In this document: positions 7,353 through 16,500 of the stretch, in pieces
Numbering within the stretch: position 1 is the stretch's first letter
Layout: the number at the start of each line of letters is the position of its first letter
Source: a virus
DNA: 27,151 bases
Virus record (IMG/VR): IMGVR_UViG_3300020180_000768
Coordinates: 1-27,151 of that record
Reading direction: 5' to 3' (one strand)
Notes under the pieces: generated by a model
Told to the model about the DNA's origin: nothing
What the model saw: the letters and a program-made list of their open reading frames with translations, nothing else
Database searches by the model: none
Translations under genes and position numbers: made by a program

Positions 7353-8141
7353 ATGACAGAAGAGGAGTGGGAAAACACGAAAGCTCTTGCACGTGAAGCG
7401 TACTCTTCAACGGAAGGTGAGAGCAAAACCGCCGTTGAAGGAGATTATTGCGCAGGCAATACGCTTCCTGAAGAGGAACCGACCACGCTCGGCGATCTGG
7501 ACGATGTGCCCGCTCCAGAGGTCGTGCGCATCCCTGGCCCAGCATTCGACGCGATGGTTTCAGCCATTGCCCGAAAGCTCAGTCCGGTCAGGAAGAAGTA
7601 TGCCCGAGTGCCCACGTTCGCAAAGGCCGGAGGCGACCATTATCAATTTGACTGTATGCTGACTCAAGACCGTGGAATGCTGATCCGAATGACGTTGAGC
7701 CGTGGCGCGGTCAGGCAAGTCACCCTTCCAGGCGAGTTGCAAACTGCAAGGCAGAAGTCGTCGGAAGCCCACAACCGGCTGACGAAGTGCCAAGGACAAT
7801 TGGAGACAGAGACGATTCGTGCGGTTCCTGTATACGCCCGCACCGATGTCCAGACCCATTGGAAGAACGGAGACTACTCGGGCGTGACCGATGCCGCACT
7901 GCTCGAAGGGCAGGCGCGAGTGGCATTTCAGGAGAAACTCGACTGCGACGACCGCATCTCCAAAGCGAACGAGGCGGTCGTCAACGCTCAGAACGATGCG
8001 ACACAAGCGCAAGGATTGGTCGAAAGCCTTATAGCTGAAACGACATCGTTCCATCCAGAGCAGAGAGTCTTCACGATCGGCGATATTCAGAACGGAACGG
8101 TACTGCCGGTCTACAAGGTCAAGCGGAAAGATGAACTATAA
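7353..8141 (+). CDS. uncharacterised protein between terminase and portal
   Basis: I do not recognise this 262-residue protein. ATG 7353 (MTEEEWEN) is chosen because the frame upstream of it overlaps TerL. GTG 7332 and ATG 7161 are possible longer starts, and the residues just before 7353 (PLFDHVLPKP) look coding. No strong ribosome site is seen for any of them. The N-terminal 60 residues are acidic and Pro-rich. The middle has a basic segment (SAIARKLSPVRKKYARVP, about 71-88) followed by a beta-rich part (RGMLIRMTLSRGAVRQVTLPG). The C-terminal half is helical and Gln/Ala-rich, suggesting coiled coil, and ends YKVKRKDEL. The position suggests a virion-assembly or DNA-handling role, but that is inference. 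Confidence 0.6.
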   Translation: MTEEEWENTKALAREAYSSTEGESKTAVEGDYCAGNTLPEEEPTTLGDLDDVPAPEVVRIPGPAFDAMVSAIARKLSPVRKKYARVPTFAKAGGDHYQFDCMLTQDRGMLIRMTLSRGAVRQVTLPGELQTARQKSSEAHNRLTKCQGQLETETIRAVPVYARTDVQTHWKNGDYSGVTDAALLEGQARVAFQEKLDCDDRISKANEAVVNAQNDATQAQGLVESLIAETTSFHPEQRVFTIGDIQNGTVLPVYKVKRKDEL

Positions 8142-8433
8142 GCGCACCTGTTCTTGCGGGGACATTTCGACTGGGGAAGGTCGGATGCCAGACAATTGCC
8201 ACGCCTGCGGCAAGTCTACTTCGCGAATGACTCATGGTGAATTCTACAAGCGTCCGTTTCTCCAGAAGGGTCGAGCCAAGTACATGAGCCCAGCGATGGA
8301 GCGCAGTGTAGCGATCAACAAGCGCAGGTGGGAAGCCGACCTTAAATCAGGGAAAGTGACACCCGACCAGTTGAAGTTCAGCCGAACGAGCCCTGACCTG
8401 CCGGACAGCTTGCGTAAATACGTGACCGAATAA
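8131..8433 (+). CDS. small zinc-ribbon-like protein
   Basis: This is a 100-residue protein from ATG 8131, overlapping the previous gene by 11 bases, with GCGGAAAG just upstream. The N-terminus has a CxC pair (TCSCGD, residues 6-11) and a CxxC pair (NCHACGKS, about 22-29), consistent with one four-Cys zinc site. The rest is basic and helical (RSVAINKRRWEADLKSGK) and then Pro-rich, ending LRKYVTE. The function is unknown. A small zinc-ribbon gene between TerL and portal could aid packaging or bind nucleic acid, but nothing in the sequence decides this. Confidence 0.68.
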   Translation: MNYKRTCSCGDISTGEGRMPDNCHACGKSTSRMTHGEFYKRPFLQKGRAKYMSPAMERSVAINKRRWEADLKSGKVTPDQLKFSRTSPDLPDSLRKYVTE

Positions 8434-8443
8434 GCAAATTGAA

Positions 8444-10054
8444 ATGAAAGGACTCACTGAACCCAAGCTGGCCAGAGATCGGTGCATCGCCGCTTTCGAC
8501 CCATATATCTACGACTCGCTCTACCTCAAGGTAAAGCGGGCGTTCGGGTTCACCGACGATGAGACGGTAAGGTGCGAAGGCGGCTATGGCGACCAGATAC
8601 CGCGCTACCCTGACATCTTTCCAAAGGATATGCCGATCGGTCGCTCGCCGAGGATGCTGACCGCGTCGAACATCGCAGTGTCGCGGGTCGCTTCCAGGAT
8701 GCCAGCGTTCACCTATCCCCAACTAGACCAGCTTGACGCCGCGATCAGATCGGAAGTCATGCGAGTCACCTACCACGGAGAGCAACACTGTTTCGCACCG
8801 TGGCACCAAGGAGTTTCCAGCGCGTTCGACGACGGAGACTCCATCGGGCAAGGCGCGGTGGAGATTTGGCCTATCGTGAACCCGAACTCGCGCAAGCCTC
8901 AAGCCCAACTCCAGAACATCGGGTGCATGGACTTCGGATGGGACCCCAACAAGCGCGACCCTCACGACTCTCGACATGTCGTGACACAAAAATGGGTGTC
9001 GGTCGAAGACGCTGAGGAACGGATCGGATCCAAGAAGGCGAAGGCCGCAGCAAGGAAGGTTTTCCAAACATCGTTGTCACCCTGCACCTGGAGCGTCCGG
9101 TGCGTGACCTATTACGACTACGGATACGGCAAGGACGGCAAGCCCACGATCATCCACTTCTGGGGCAACCTTTTTGAAGACCCGGAAGACCCTTTCGAGA
9201 GTCCGATAGGAAGACCTCCTCTCGCCTATTGCGTCAACTATTGCAAGCCAAAGATGATGCGTCCTCTGGGAAGGGTCGATATGCAGGCGTCCGACTTCGA
9301 GACCCTCAACCTGCTAGAGCAGTCGCTTCTCGATTCTGCGCTCAACGGGAAAGGCGCGGTGATGATCGACTCGAACGCGATCGACATGGATTCATGGGAG
9401 GATTTCAAGGCCGGTCTGACGAGGTTCGTCCTCTACAATTCCGCGCTGCCGAACATTCCGATGCAACAGATTCCCACAGATCAAATGCAGCAGGCGCTTT
9501 TACCGGCTATCCAGTGGTACTCGCAGCTCTATTCCCAGAACTCGATGCAGAACGAGACTGCCCGAGGTCAAGGAAGCGACCGGAAGACCGCGACACAAAA
9601 CCTGATCGAAGACCGCAACCAGACCGCCAACATGGGCTGGACAGTGGCGATGATGCTCAAGTTCCAGTCCGAGATCGGACGACTGGCAGTGGACGTGATG
9701 CGGCTCATGGACCAACACCCACGGCTGATCGACGTTCTCGGCGTGAACCTCCCCGTAAATTTGCCCGGTACCAAGGCAAGCTCTCTTTACGCGATGCTCT
9801 CGGAGCCAAGCCGAGTAGAGATCGGAGCGGACAGCATCACCAGTGGTGACGATGCGATGAAGCGGGCGCAAGACCGCGACATCCTCGTTCTATCGTTGCA
9901 GTCTGGACTTGTGGGGCCGGTCATTGACCCAAGATGGTTCGCAGAGCGATGGGTCAAGCTCTTCGGAGACGTTGATCCTCGTGTCGCGCTCGCGCAACCC
10001 GCCGCTCCTGGTAGCGGGCAAGCCCCGATGGCCTTTGGGCCAGCCGCGCGTTGA
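8444..10054 (+). CDS. portal protein
   Basis: This 536-residue protein starts at ATG 8444, ten bases after the preceding stop. It is the expected length and position (after terL, before scaffold and capsid) for the dodecameric portal through which DNA is packaged. The N-terminal part contains ASNIAVSRVASRMPAF. The wing region has IWPIVNPNSR and IGCMDFGWDPN, then VVTQKWVSVEDAEERIG, which is typical of podovirus portals. The stem and crown region follows with a Gln-rich stretch (MQQIPTDQMQQALLPAIQ) and NETARGQGSDRKTATQ, a motif similar to the loop before the C-terminal helices of other portals. The last 25 residues are Pro/Ala/Gly-rich and probably disordered. A strong terminator follows ten bases downstream. 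Confidence 0.85.
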   Translation: MKGLTEPKLARDRCIAAFDPYIYDSLYLKVKRAFGFTDDETVRCEGGYGDQIPRYPDIFPKDMPIGRSPRMLTASNIAVSRVASRMPAFTYPQLDQLDAAIRSEVMRVTYHGEQHCFAPWHQGVSSAFDDGDSIGQGAVEIWPIVNPNSRKPQAQLQNIGCMDFGWDPNKRDPHDSRHVVTQKWVSVEDAEERIGSKKAKAAARKVFQTSLSPCTWSVRCVTYYDYGYGKDGKPTIIHFWGNLFEDPEDPFESPIGRPPLAYCVNYCKPKMMRPLGRVDMQASDFETLNLLEQSLLDSALNGKGAVMIDSNAIDMDSWEDFKAGLTRFVLYNSALPNIPMQQIPTDQMQQALLPAIQWYSQLYSQNSMQNETARGQGSDRKTATQNLIEDRNQTANMGWTVAMMLKFQSEIGRLAVDVMRLMDQHPRLIDVLGVNLPVNLPGTKASSLYAMLSEPSRVEIGADSITSGDDAMKRAQDRDILVLSLQSGLVGPVIDPRWFAERWVKLFGDVDPRVALAQPAAPGSGQAPMAFGPAAR

Positions 10055-10063
10055 GACACTGTA

Positions 10064-10091
10064 AACCCCGAGGATCCCCTCGGGGTTTTTT
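10064..10091 (+). terminator. strong rho-independent terminator after the portal gene
   Basis: AACCCCGAGG (10064-10073) pairs perfectly with CCTCGGGGTT (10078-10087) around a four-base ATCC loop. A run of six T (10086-10091) follows. This separates terminase-portal transcription from scaffold-capsid transcription. Confidence 0.9.
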
Positions 10092-10099
10092 GCGCTGGG

Positions 10100-10105
10100 T
10101 ACAAT
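10100..10105 (+). promoter_or_regulatory. -10-like element TACAAT between terminator and scaffold gene
   Basis: GGG-TACAAT lies nine bases after the T-run of the terminator and 24 bases before ATG 10130, giving a leader of about 18 bases. The placement right after a terminator supports a fresh promoter for scaffold and capsid. There is no clear -35, which would fall in the terminator. Confidence 0.5.
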
Positions 10106-10129
10106 CTTCACGCCCCAACGGGCAAAACC

Positions 10130-11263
10130 ATGTTTACGCGACTCAAGAATCAATTCATGCGCTCACCCGACGAAACATCGGGCGGTGGCGGTGGACGAGA
10201 ACTGGACTCGCAGGGCGCATCGCTGGGATCACTCCTGGGCGACGTGCCTGACGACACACCCGCACAACCAGGCGTGGACGAACCTCCTGTAGAAACTACT
10301 TCGGCGCGACGGCCGAAAGCAAAGACAGAGGAAGTTCTCCAAGACGCTGCGGGCACCGATCCTAAACCAAAGGCCGACGCCAATGTCAAGGAAGAAACCA
10401 CCGAAGAAGAGAAACCTGAGACTGTCTCCGACGAGCAGTACAAGAAACTCTACGAGGACCGCACGGCTTCCAACAAGAGGCTCCGTGCGGACAACGACGC
10501 CTTGCGCGCCACTGTCGCGAAGGAGTCGGAAGATGCCCAACTGCTAAGGAACATCCAAGGGATGCTTCTGCACGAAGACCCCGCCCACAGAGTCGAAGGG
10601 CTCAAGACGATACTCGGAGTCGCCGCACAGCGTTACGACAACGATATCGTGAAAACGATCGCATCGCTCGGCTACACAGTCGAGCCTACCGAACCTGACG
10701 ACTTGTTCGCCAAGGCCAGGGAATCTGTCAAAGCCAAACTGGCTGAGAAGGTTGCAGGCCAAGGATGGAACAACGAATCTGGCGAGGACAAGATCGTTGA
10801 GCGGAACAACGCTGAACTTGTAGACATGATATTCGACGAACTCTCGCCACTGATGGCGGTTCGTCAATCTGAGCGGCCAGTAGTGGCGCAAGCCCCAACG
10901 GGCGGCGGTCACCCACAGGGTTCGTTCGACAACGTCTACGTTTCTGCCGTGCAGTCCATCCAAGAAGAAGTCCCGATGTTCGAGATTTCCAGGGCCGAGG
11001 CCGAGGAGGCTATGCGCCGGTTCAAAGACACCGGGCTTGACCTCGAATCCGCGATCCGTCTCACTTACGACGACAGGCTCCATCAGGAGCGTTCCAAGCA
11101 GGAAAAAGCGGAAGGAGTAAAGCCGATGGTGCATTCCAACGGCAAGGTAGGAAGGACGTCAGTCCTGAGCCCCGACCGCATTAACGAAGCCGCAAAGTCT
11201 GGTACGTACATCTCGCTTTCCGAGGCCATGGAAAGTTTCAGCGATCAGTCTGGCGGTAAATAA
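10130..11263 (+). CDS. scaffolding-like acidic protein
   Basis: This 377-residue protein starts at ATG 10130. It is very rich in Glu, Asp, Lys and Pro and lies directly before the capsid gene, the classic place for a scaffold. Residues 1-100 look disordered (a Gly run near 19-23, then acidic KEETTEEEKPE). A coiled-coil-like segment follows (YKKLYEDRTASNKRLRADND, about 104-123). The middle is helical (VKAKLAEKV) and the C-terminal third contains EISRAEAEEAMRRFKDTGLD (about 284-303). Scaffolds guide capsid assembly and leave before DNA fills the head. There is no protease motif, so this is not an obvious protease-scaffold fusion. The call rests on composition and position. Confidence 0.68.
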   Translation: MFTRLKNQFMRSPDETSGGGGGRELDSQGASLGSLLGDVPDDTPAQPGVDEPPVETTSARRPKAKTEEVLQDAAGTDPKPKADANVKEETTEEEKPETVSDEQYKKLYEDRTASNKRLRADNDALRATVAKESEDAQLLRNIQGMLLHEDPAHRVEGLKTILGVAAQRYDNDIVKTIASLGYTVEPTEPDDLFAKARESVKAKLAEKVAGQGWNNESGEDKIVERNNAELVDMIFDELSPLMAVRQSERPVVAQAPTGGGHPQGSFDNVYVSAVQSIQEEVPMFEISRAEAEEAMRRFKDTGLDLESAIRLTYDDRLHQERSKQEKAEGVKPMVHSNGKVGRTSVLSPDRINEAAKSGTYISLSEAMESFSDQSGGK

Positions 11264-11333
11264 AAGGGCGCATCGGCATCCCGTCGCAGTGACCTTCCCC
11301 GCTTAGTGGGAACGACACAGCGAAAAAAAAACT

Positions 11334-12431
11334 ATGAGTCTATGGACAGGTATCGTCGGCGAGGCCAACACCCGCGCGGCGATGGCATTCAACACTGTGC
11401 TCACGCAAAAGATCGTCATTGGTCTTGCAAAGCACCGCGTCTTCTTTAGGATGTTGTTCGGCGGGATTCCCCGTTCGGCTGGCAACCAAGCCCAGGGCAG
11501 TATGCCCAACGGGCACTTGACGTTCGAGAAAATCACGTATGCCTCAGGCACCAAATACGAGATGCAGTTCCTCGGACGCCTCGACGACTTCCAATTCCTT
11601 GCTGACGGCAACGATGAGGTCGCGCTCCTTGGAGCAAGCGTCAACACCGACGACGTCGCATTCTTCACATGGGACCTGGCTCACTATTACAAGAGAGAAT
11701 TCATCACAGGGTCTGAAACGAAGTCGATCCGTGGAGACCGTTTGAAGTCAGAGCAACTCGTCGACTTCAAACTCCGAAAGATAGGTGAGGAGTACGCCCG
11801 GTTCGTCAACACTCGGCTGTTCGGCAACACGAACCAGGCCCGAGGCTCGATTGCCGGACTTGACTACATCATCTCCGCGACCAACACTTACGGTGCGACT
11901 CGGTCGAGCGCCGGAAACGAGTTCCTCCAGAGCTACGTGGCCGCGTTCACCGGTTCAGCGTTCAACCTTGACCAGCTCTTGCTGGCACAGAACAACATCT
12001 GCGCCAACAACGGAGACGCGAAATGCGGGTTCATGGGAACGACCGTGTTCTCATATCTCCAGCACGAACTCCAAGAGCACGGCCTCGTGCTGATGAATCC
12101 GAACGGCCACTCCGCTGACGGCTTTGGTGCGACCCAGAACGCATACGCGCGGCACGGCATCACGGACTACTACCACGATAACGATTGCGGCAACAAGCGA
12201 GTCTACATGTTGAGCATGGGCCAGAGCGACCTTCCTTACTGGAAGTGGGTCATGGACGAAGACCCTCTAATCACGACCGGAGCGATACGTGCGCCCGAAC
12301 GACCGGACGCCTACATGATCCCCGTGGTCGCTTGGGGCGGGCTGTTCTGCGCACATCCTGCGGCCCAGGGCAAAATGACAGCGGTGGACACGACCGCAGA
12401 CATTGCGGCTCCTTCGGCTTGGGCCGCATAA
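11334..12431 (+). CDS. major capsid protein
   Basis: This is a 365-residue protein from ATG 11334. The 70-base gap before it holds a short TTCCC/GGGAA hairpin (11295-11312) and an A-rich run just before the start. Position after the scaffold, length, and content suit an HK97-fold capsid protein: mixed helices at the N-terminus (RAAMAFNTVLTQKIVIGLAK), a long polar strand region (MQFLGRLDDFQFLADGNDE), GDRLKSEQLVDFKLRKIGEE as a spine-type helix, and a C-terminal beta region with VVAWGGLFCAHP. It belongs to the group of phage capsid proteins of roughly 350-400 residues found next to this type of portal. No cleavage signal is obvious. Two hairpins follow, consistent with a highly expressed, separately terminated gene. 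Confidence 0.8.
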   Translation: MSLWTGIVGEANTRAAMAFNTVLTQKIVIGLAKHRVFFRMLFGGIPRSAGNQAQGSMPNGHLTFEKITYASGTKYEMQFLGRLDDFQFLADGNDEVALLGASVNTDDVAFFTWDLAHYYKREFITGSETKSIRGDRLKSEQLVDFKLRKIGEEYARFVNTRLFGNTNQARGSIAGLDYIISATNTYGATRSSAGNEFLQSYVAAFTGSAFNLDQLLLAQNNICANNGDAKCGFMGTTVFSYLQHELQEHGLVLMNPNGHSADGFGATQNAYARHGITDYYHDNDCGNKRVYMLSMGQSDLPYWKWVMDEDPLITTGAIRAPERPDAYMIPVVAWGGLFCAHPAAQGKMTAVDTTADIAAPSAWAA

Positions 12432-12441
12432 CTAGGGCAAA

Positions 12442-12469
12442 GTGCGACCTGTGTATTCTCATGTCGCAC
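12442..12469 (+). other. 7-bp perfect inverted repeat after the capsid gene
   Basis: GTGCGAC (12442-12448) and GTCGCAC (12463-12469) form a perfect stem with a 14-base loop, five bases before the GC-rich terminator hairpin. It could stabilise the capsid mRNA 3' end or be an operator. Confidence 0.4.
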
Positions 12470-12473
12470 CGAC

Positions 12474-12509
12474 GGCCTCCGCGAAAGCGGGGGCCAAATT
12501 CATTTTGAT
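12474..12509 (+). terminator. GC-rich terminator after the capsid gene
   Basis: GGCCTCCGC (12474-12482) pairs with GCGGGGGCC (12487-12495), nine pairs with one T-G, around a GAAA tetraloop. AAATTCATTTTGA follows, which is T-rich but not a pure T-run. Confidence 0.75.
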
Positions 12510-12529
12510 CCGCATGGGCGCCACTGGGT

Positions 12530-12535
12530 CATAAT
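12530..12535 (+). promoter_or_regulatory. -10-like element CATAAT for a leaderless connector mRNA
   Basis: CATAAT ends seven bases before the GTG start at 12543, right after the capsid terminator. TTGATC at 12505-12510 is a possible weak -35 with a long 19-base spacer. No ribosome site precedes the GTG, which supports a leaderless transcript. Confidence 0.55.
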
Positions 12536-12542
12536 CAGTGTC

Positions 12543-13550
12543 GTGACATTCGCCGAACTTCAAACCGATCTGACGCGGTTGCTGGGAAACGACCTGAACT
12601 ACTATCAGGGCGATCCTGTCCTGGACGCAGCGACAGTAGACTTCGACGTAGTCCGCAAACGATTGTTGAACTGGACGTACCGGACAGTCACTAAACTTTG
12701 CTACATCGTAGAACCGAGCATAACTTTCCAGCCGGTCGCAGAGCAATCGCTCTACACACTGCAAGAACCACCCGGAGTCAACCAAGTCGTCGACATCGGG
12801 GTTGCTCTCAGCGGAACCTACACTTTGACTTACAGTGGGCAGACTACAGGCGCGCTGAACTACAACGCGTCGGCGGCAACGGTACAGAGCGCGCTCGTAG
12901 GTTTGTCCAACATCGGAGTAGGAGAAGCCACAGTGACCGCCGTTGCAGTCGGGTTCAACGTAGCCCTGAGCGGCACGCTCACGCCACCACTCCCGCTCAT
13001 CACGATGACCTCGAGCCTCAGCGGCACGACCACGACTCCAGCGGTCAGGCAAGTCGGATTCGGAAAACGGTGCGTGAAAATTTTCGGAATGTCGCTTTCC
13101 GACGTAGTCGTGCAGAGCGCACACCGACGCGACGGGCTCTACCATAGATCTATGTTCGAGCGTCAGTACCGAGGTTGGAGACAGTCCGATTCGGGGACTC
13201 CGCTCATAGCTGTAGACCGTGGGAACCAAATCCAGCTTTACTACACCCCAGATTCTGCTTATGTGCTGTCGTCAAGCGCGAACAACTTCGCCGAGGCGCA
13301 GATTTTGTACGACGACATGGTCAACGATACAGATTTGCCTGAACTTCCAGAGGAACTCCATGACGGGCTTCCGCTTTTAGCCTACTTCCGCGCCGCTGAC
13401 CCTGTCACCGATGAAGGCGGCGCGATCCGAAGGGCGATGAGCGCCAACTCAAGATGGGGAGCCGAAGTCGAAGAAGTCAGGCGTAACAACAAGAACGCGA
13501 TGACCAGCGCGGACAGTCTGTTCATAAGAGGGCAGAGGTTCAGGTCTTGA
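12543..13550 (+). CDS. head-tail connector (adaptor) protein with an inserted beta domain
   Basis: This is a 335-residue protein starting at GTG 12543. The N-terminal 75 residues (MTFAELQTDLTRLLG, then VVRKRLLNWTYRTVTK) and the C-terminal 90 residues (PELPEELHDGLPLLAYFRAAD, then RWGAEVEEVRRNNK) are helical. They fit the podovirus adaptor family that sits under the portal (T7 gp11 / P22 gp4 type). Between them, at about residues 88-165, lies a separate beta domain with GTYTLTYSGQTTGALNYNAS, then TVQSALVGLSNI. This domain recurs twice in the next gene and is widespread as an insertion in phage and surface proteins. The gene's last bases overlap the TTG start of the large tail protein (TTGA). 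Confidence 0.75.
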   Translation: MTFAELQTDLTRLLGNDLNYYQGDPVLDAATVDFDVVRKRLLNWTYRTVTKLCYIVEPSITFQPVAEQSLYTLQEPPGVNQVVDIGVALSGTYTLTYSGQTTGALNYNASAATVQSALVGLSNIGVGEATVTAVAVGFNVALSGTLTPPLPLITMTSSLSGTTTTPAVRQVGFGKRCVKIFGMSLSDVVVQSAHRRDGLYHRSMFERQYRGWRQSDSGTPLIAVDRGNQIQLYYTPDSAYVLSSSANNFAEAQILYDDMVNDTDLPELPEELHDGLPLLAYFRAADPVTDEGGAIRRAMSANSRWGAEVEEVRRNNKNAMTSADSLFIRGQRFRS

Positions 13551-16500
13551 GCCAGAAAGTCCTGACAAGGCTCGGGCCGTTTCTGGGCCCGCACCTTTCG
13601 ATCGACAAACGGTTCGTCCAACAACCGTATTCAGCGGGGGGGACCAATTGCCGGTACGAGAACGGATCCCTTCGACCTCGCTACGGTTTTCGCAACATAG
13701 TCGGAGCCCAAAGGTACAAGGACACGGAAATGGACGCGCTCAAGCTGTTCCGAAGAGCAGGCGGAGTAGTCAGTGGGGAAGCTTACAGTACCTATGTCAC
13801 AGTCGAGCGTTACGGATCATCGACTTCTAATCTCTGTCGATTGATGACAGTGGACACCACGACCGGAGCCAGAACCAAGGTGCTCCGAACAAAAAAAGTC
13901 AACACGGTGTACGACCTTCACCTTGGCGGCGCGACAGGCGGCACGTTCAACCTGACGTTTGAAGGCCAGGTGCTTTCCGGAGTCGTGTACGACCGGCTTA
14001 GCAATGGCGCTATTAGCCTTGAGACTGACCTTGAAGGTCTTTCAAACCTGGTTCCAGCCGATGTGACGGTCGCCACGATCACTGGCGGACACCGGATCAC
14101 GTTTTCGACCGCGTGGGAAGACATGGAAGTAGCGTTCACGCTCGCTGGGGGAGCCTTGACCGGCACGACGACAACCCCAGTCCTCATAAGGTCCAGGCAT
14201 TCGCACGTCGGTAGTGAAGTCACACAAATACTTCTTGGTGGAGCGACCGCAGGCACCTACACGGTCTCGTTTTATGGTCAAACAACAAGCGCAATTGCGT
14301 TTAATGCCAGTAACTCAACAGTACAAACGGCGCTCTTGGGTTTGAGCAACGTCAATCCTGGAGACGTCACCGTCTCGGATTATGCAAATGGATTCTATTT
14401 GTTTTGGGGCGGTCGGTACTTAGGCGACGACCTCGATGCTGCGGTGATTACGATTGCAGACAGTACGACCGGTGGGGCTGGTGTCACCAGAGCTACAGTT
14501 CTGTCTGGTTCAGAGTCTACTTATGCGATCGACGGAACGAGCGCTGTTCCAATTCTTGCGGATTCGTACTACAGAATCCTTGTTGTCGACGACACTGTCT
14601 ACGGATTCAGCCATGTAGCAGGCGAAGAACTCCCGTCACCGACATCTGAGAACACGCCGCTCTGGAAGTTCACACTGGGCGATCCCTACAGTTTCGTCGC
14701 GCTCAAACAGCCCGTTGCTCCGAATGATGCAAGCGATAAGGCGACAGTCCAATATCGAAGGCAACCAGGATCGACAACACTCGGATACAAGCAATTCAAC
14801 TGGAACGGATTGGCCGACCCAGGCGATTCCACACTTGACGAGACAGTCTTTACGGCGATGGCGACAGTCGGCAGTGTCTCGGCTGCGATCACTGTGTCGG
14901 CTCAAGGGGCCGCTTCTGCGCTCGTACCATTCGCCACGATTTCACCAGGAAACCAGAACCTTCAGTACAGCGACTGCATAAAGTTCCAAATGCGAAAGAA
15001 CGCGGCGGCTTTGGCGTTTGATCTAAGGTCAGTACAAATTTACTTCAAGGACACCAATGGAGTCCGAGTCGATCTGGACACCCGTGTCTCAGGATCGAGC
15101 GCAGACGAAACTGTGAATTTGCTCTACAACGTGTACGCAAGTTTCCCACCGGGAAAGACCCGTGCCGATTGGTCGACCACTAAACATTTCGGGCTTGAGA
15201 TGACGGTGACGACTGGAACCGGAACCATTACCCTTGATCCCGTCACGCTTGGTGGAATGCCTGGACTGTACGTCCCTAATCGGGATTGGCAAATAGGTTA
15301 CTCTTGGAAGGCTACGTTAACGGGGCTGGTATCAGGAGTCGGAGGAGCGATCATCCTACCGCACCTATCCCTTAGAGGGGATATTGCATTTCTAGACTTC
15401 CACGGCGAAGACCCACCGTACATGGGAGTAATCCCTTATCTCACGCTAAAGGGTTCGAGCGAAGCTCAAGTCGATGAAACACAGATCGTAGTCAGAAAAG
15501 AGCGTGCACAAAGAAAAGAGCTTCCAGAAAACCACAAAGATCAGAATTGGGGCCAGTGGAGAATCGTGGACACCGTCACGGAGGCAAACCCGACGACGGG
15601 CTACACTTTCCAGACGGACACGGCCGCTTTTGGGCAACTGGCGGCGTTCACTACGGGAGTTTTCGAGTACGACGACATCATAGGAGCGAGCCAAATCCAC
15701 GGCTATACAGAGTGGTTGTTCCGGAAAAACAAGCAATTCACTGTGCGGGATTCAATTGTCGGCGATCCTTTGAACCTCGTCAAAACCGACAACTCCGACC
15801 TTGACCTGCTTGATCCGCTTGAAGGCGCCAACTGGATACTTTCGTCAGACTTCAAGGACCAGCCGAGAATCTCGCTCGAAGTGCCGGGTGGGAACATCGT
15901 CGTCTGCGACAATGGAGCCTATGCCCAGAGCGGCATGACGCCGCTTTCCAAATCTCCGTTCTCCAGGCTCCCTGGTTCAGTGGGATGCGCGGGAGCAGAC
16001 TCCGTGGTCGTTTGGCGCACCGAAGCGGGAGACCCTGCGGTCTATTACGTCAGCTCGAACGCCGACGCGATCTTCGTCATCCCGTCGTTTGCAGTCGCGG
16101 CAGGCGACAAACAGTTCCAACCGGAAGAACTCACGATACCTCTGCGCGGAGAAGTGAGGGACTTCCTCACCCAAGGGAGCACACTTGTGAACACAGACCG
16201 AATGGCACTCCAGGTAGACCAACGGGGAGACGCGCTCATGGTCGTCTACGTAGACCGAATCCTCATCCTGCGAAGAAAGAGCCTCATCGACGGAAGAAGG
16301 CAGTTCGAGATGTACCGCTACGACCTGTCGAGCATCGGTTCGTCTTGGCTGAAGGCCGACTTTTCCGAAGACCTTGGGCTAAGGGCCATGAGGATAAACG
16401 GAGCGATGGACGAAATCGAGTACGACACGAGCGACAGTTTCGTTCCGATCGATCCAACCTGGCACACCCCGAGCTCGACTTCGGTCGCAAGCGACACTGT

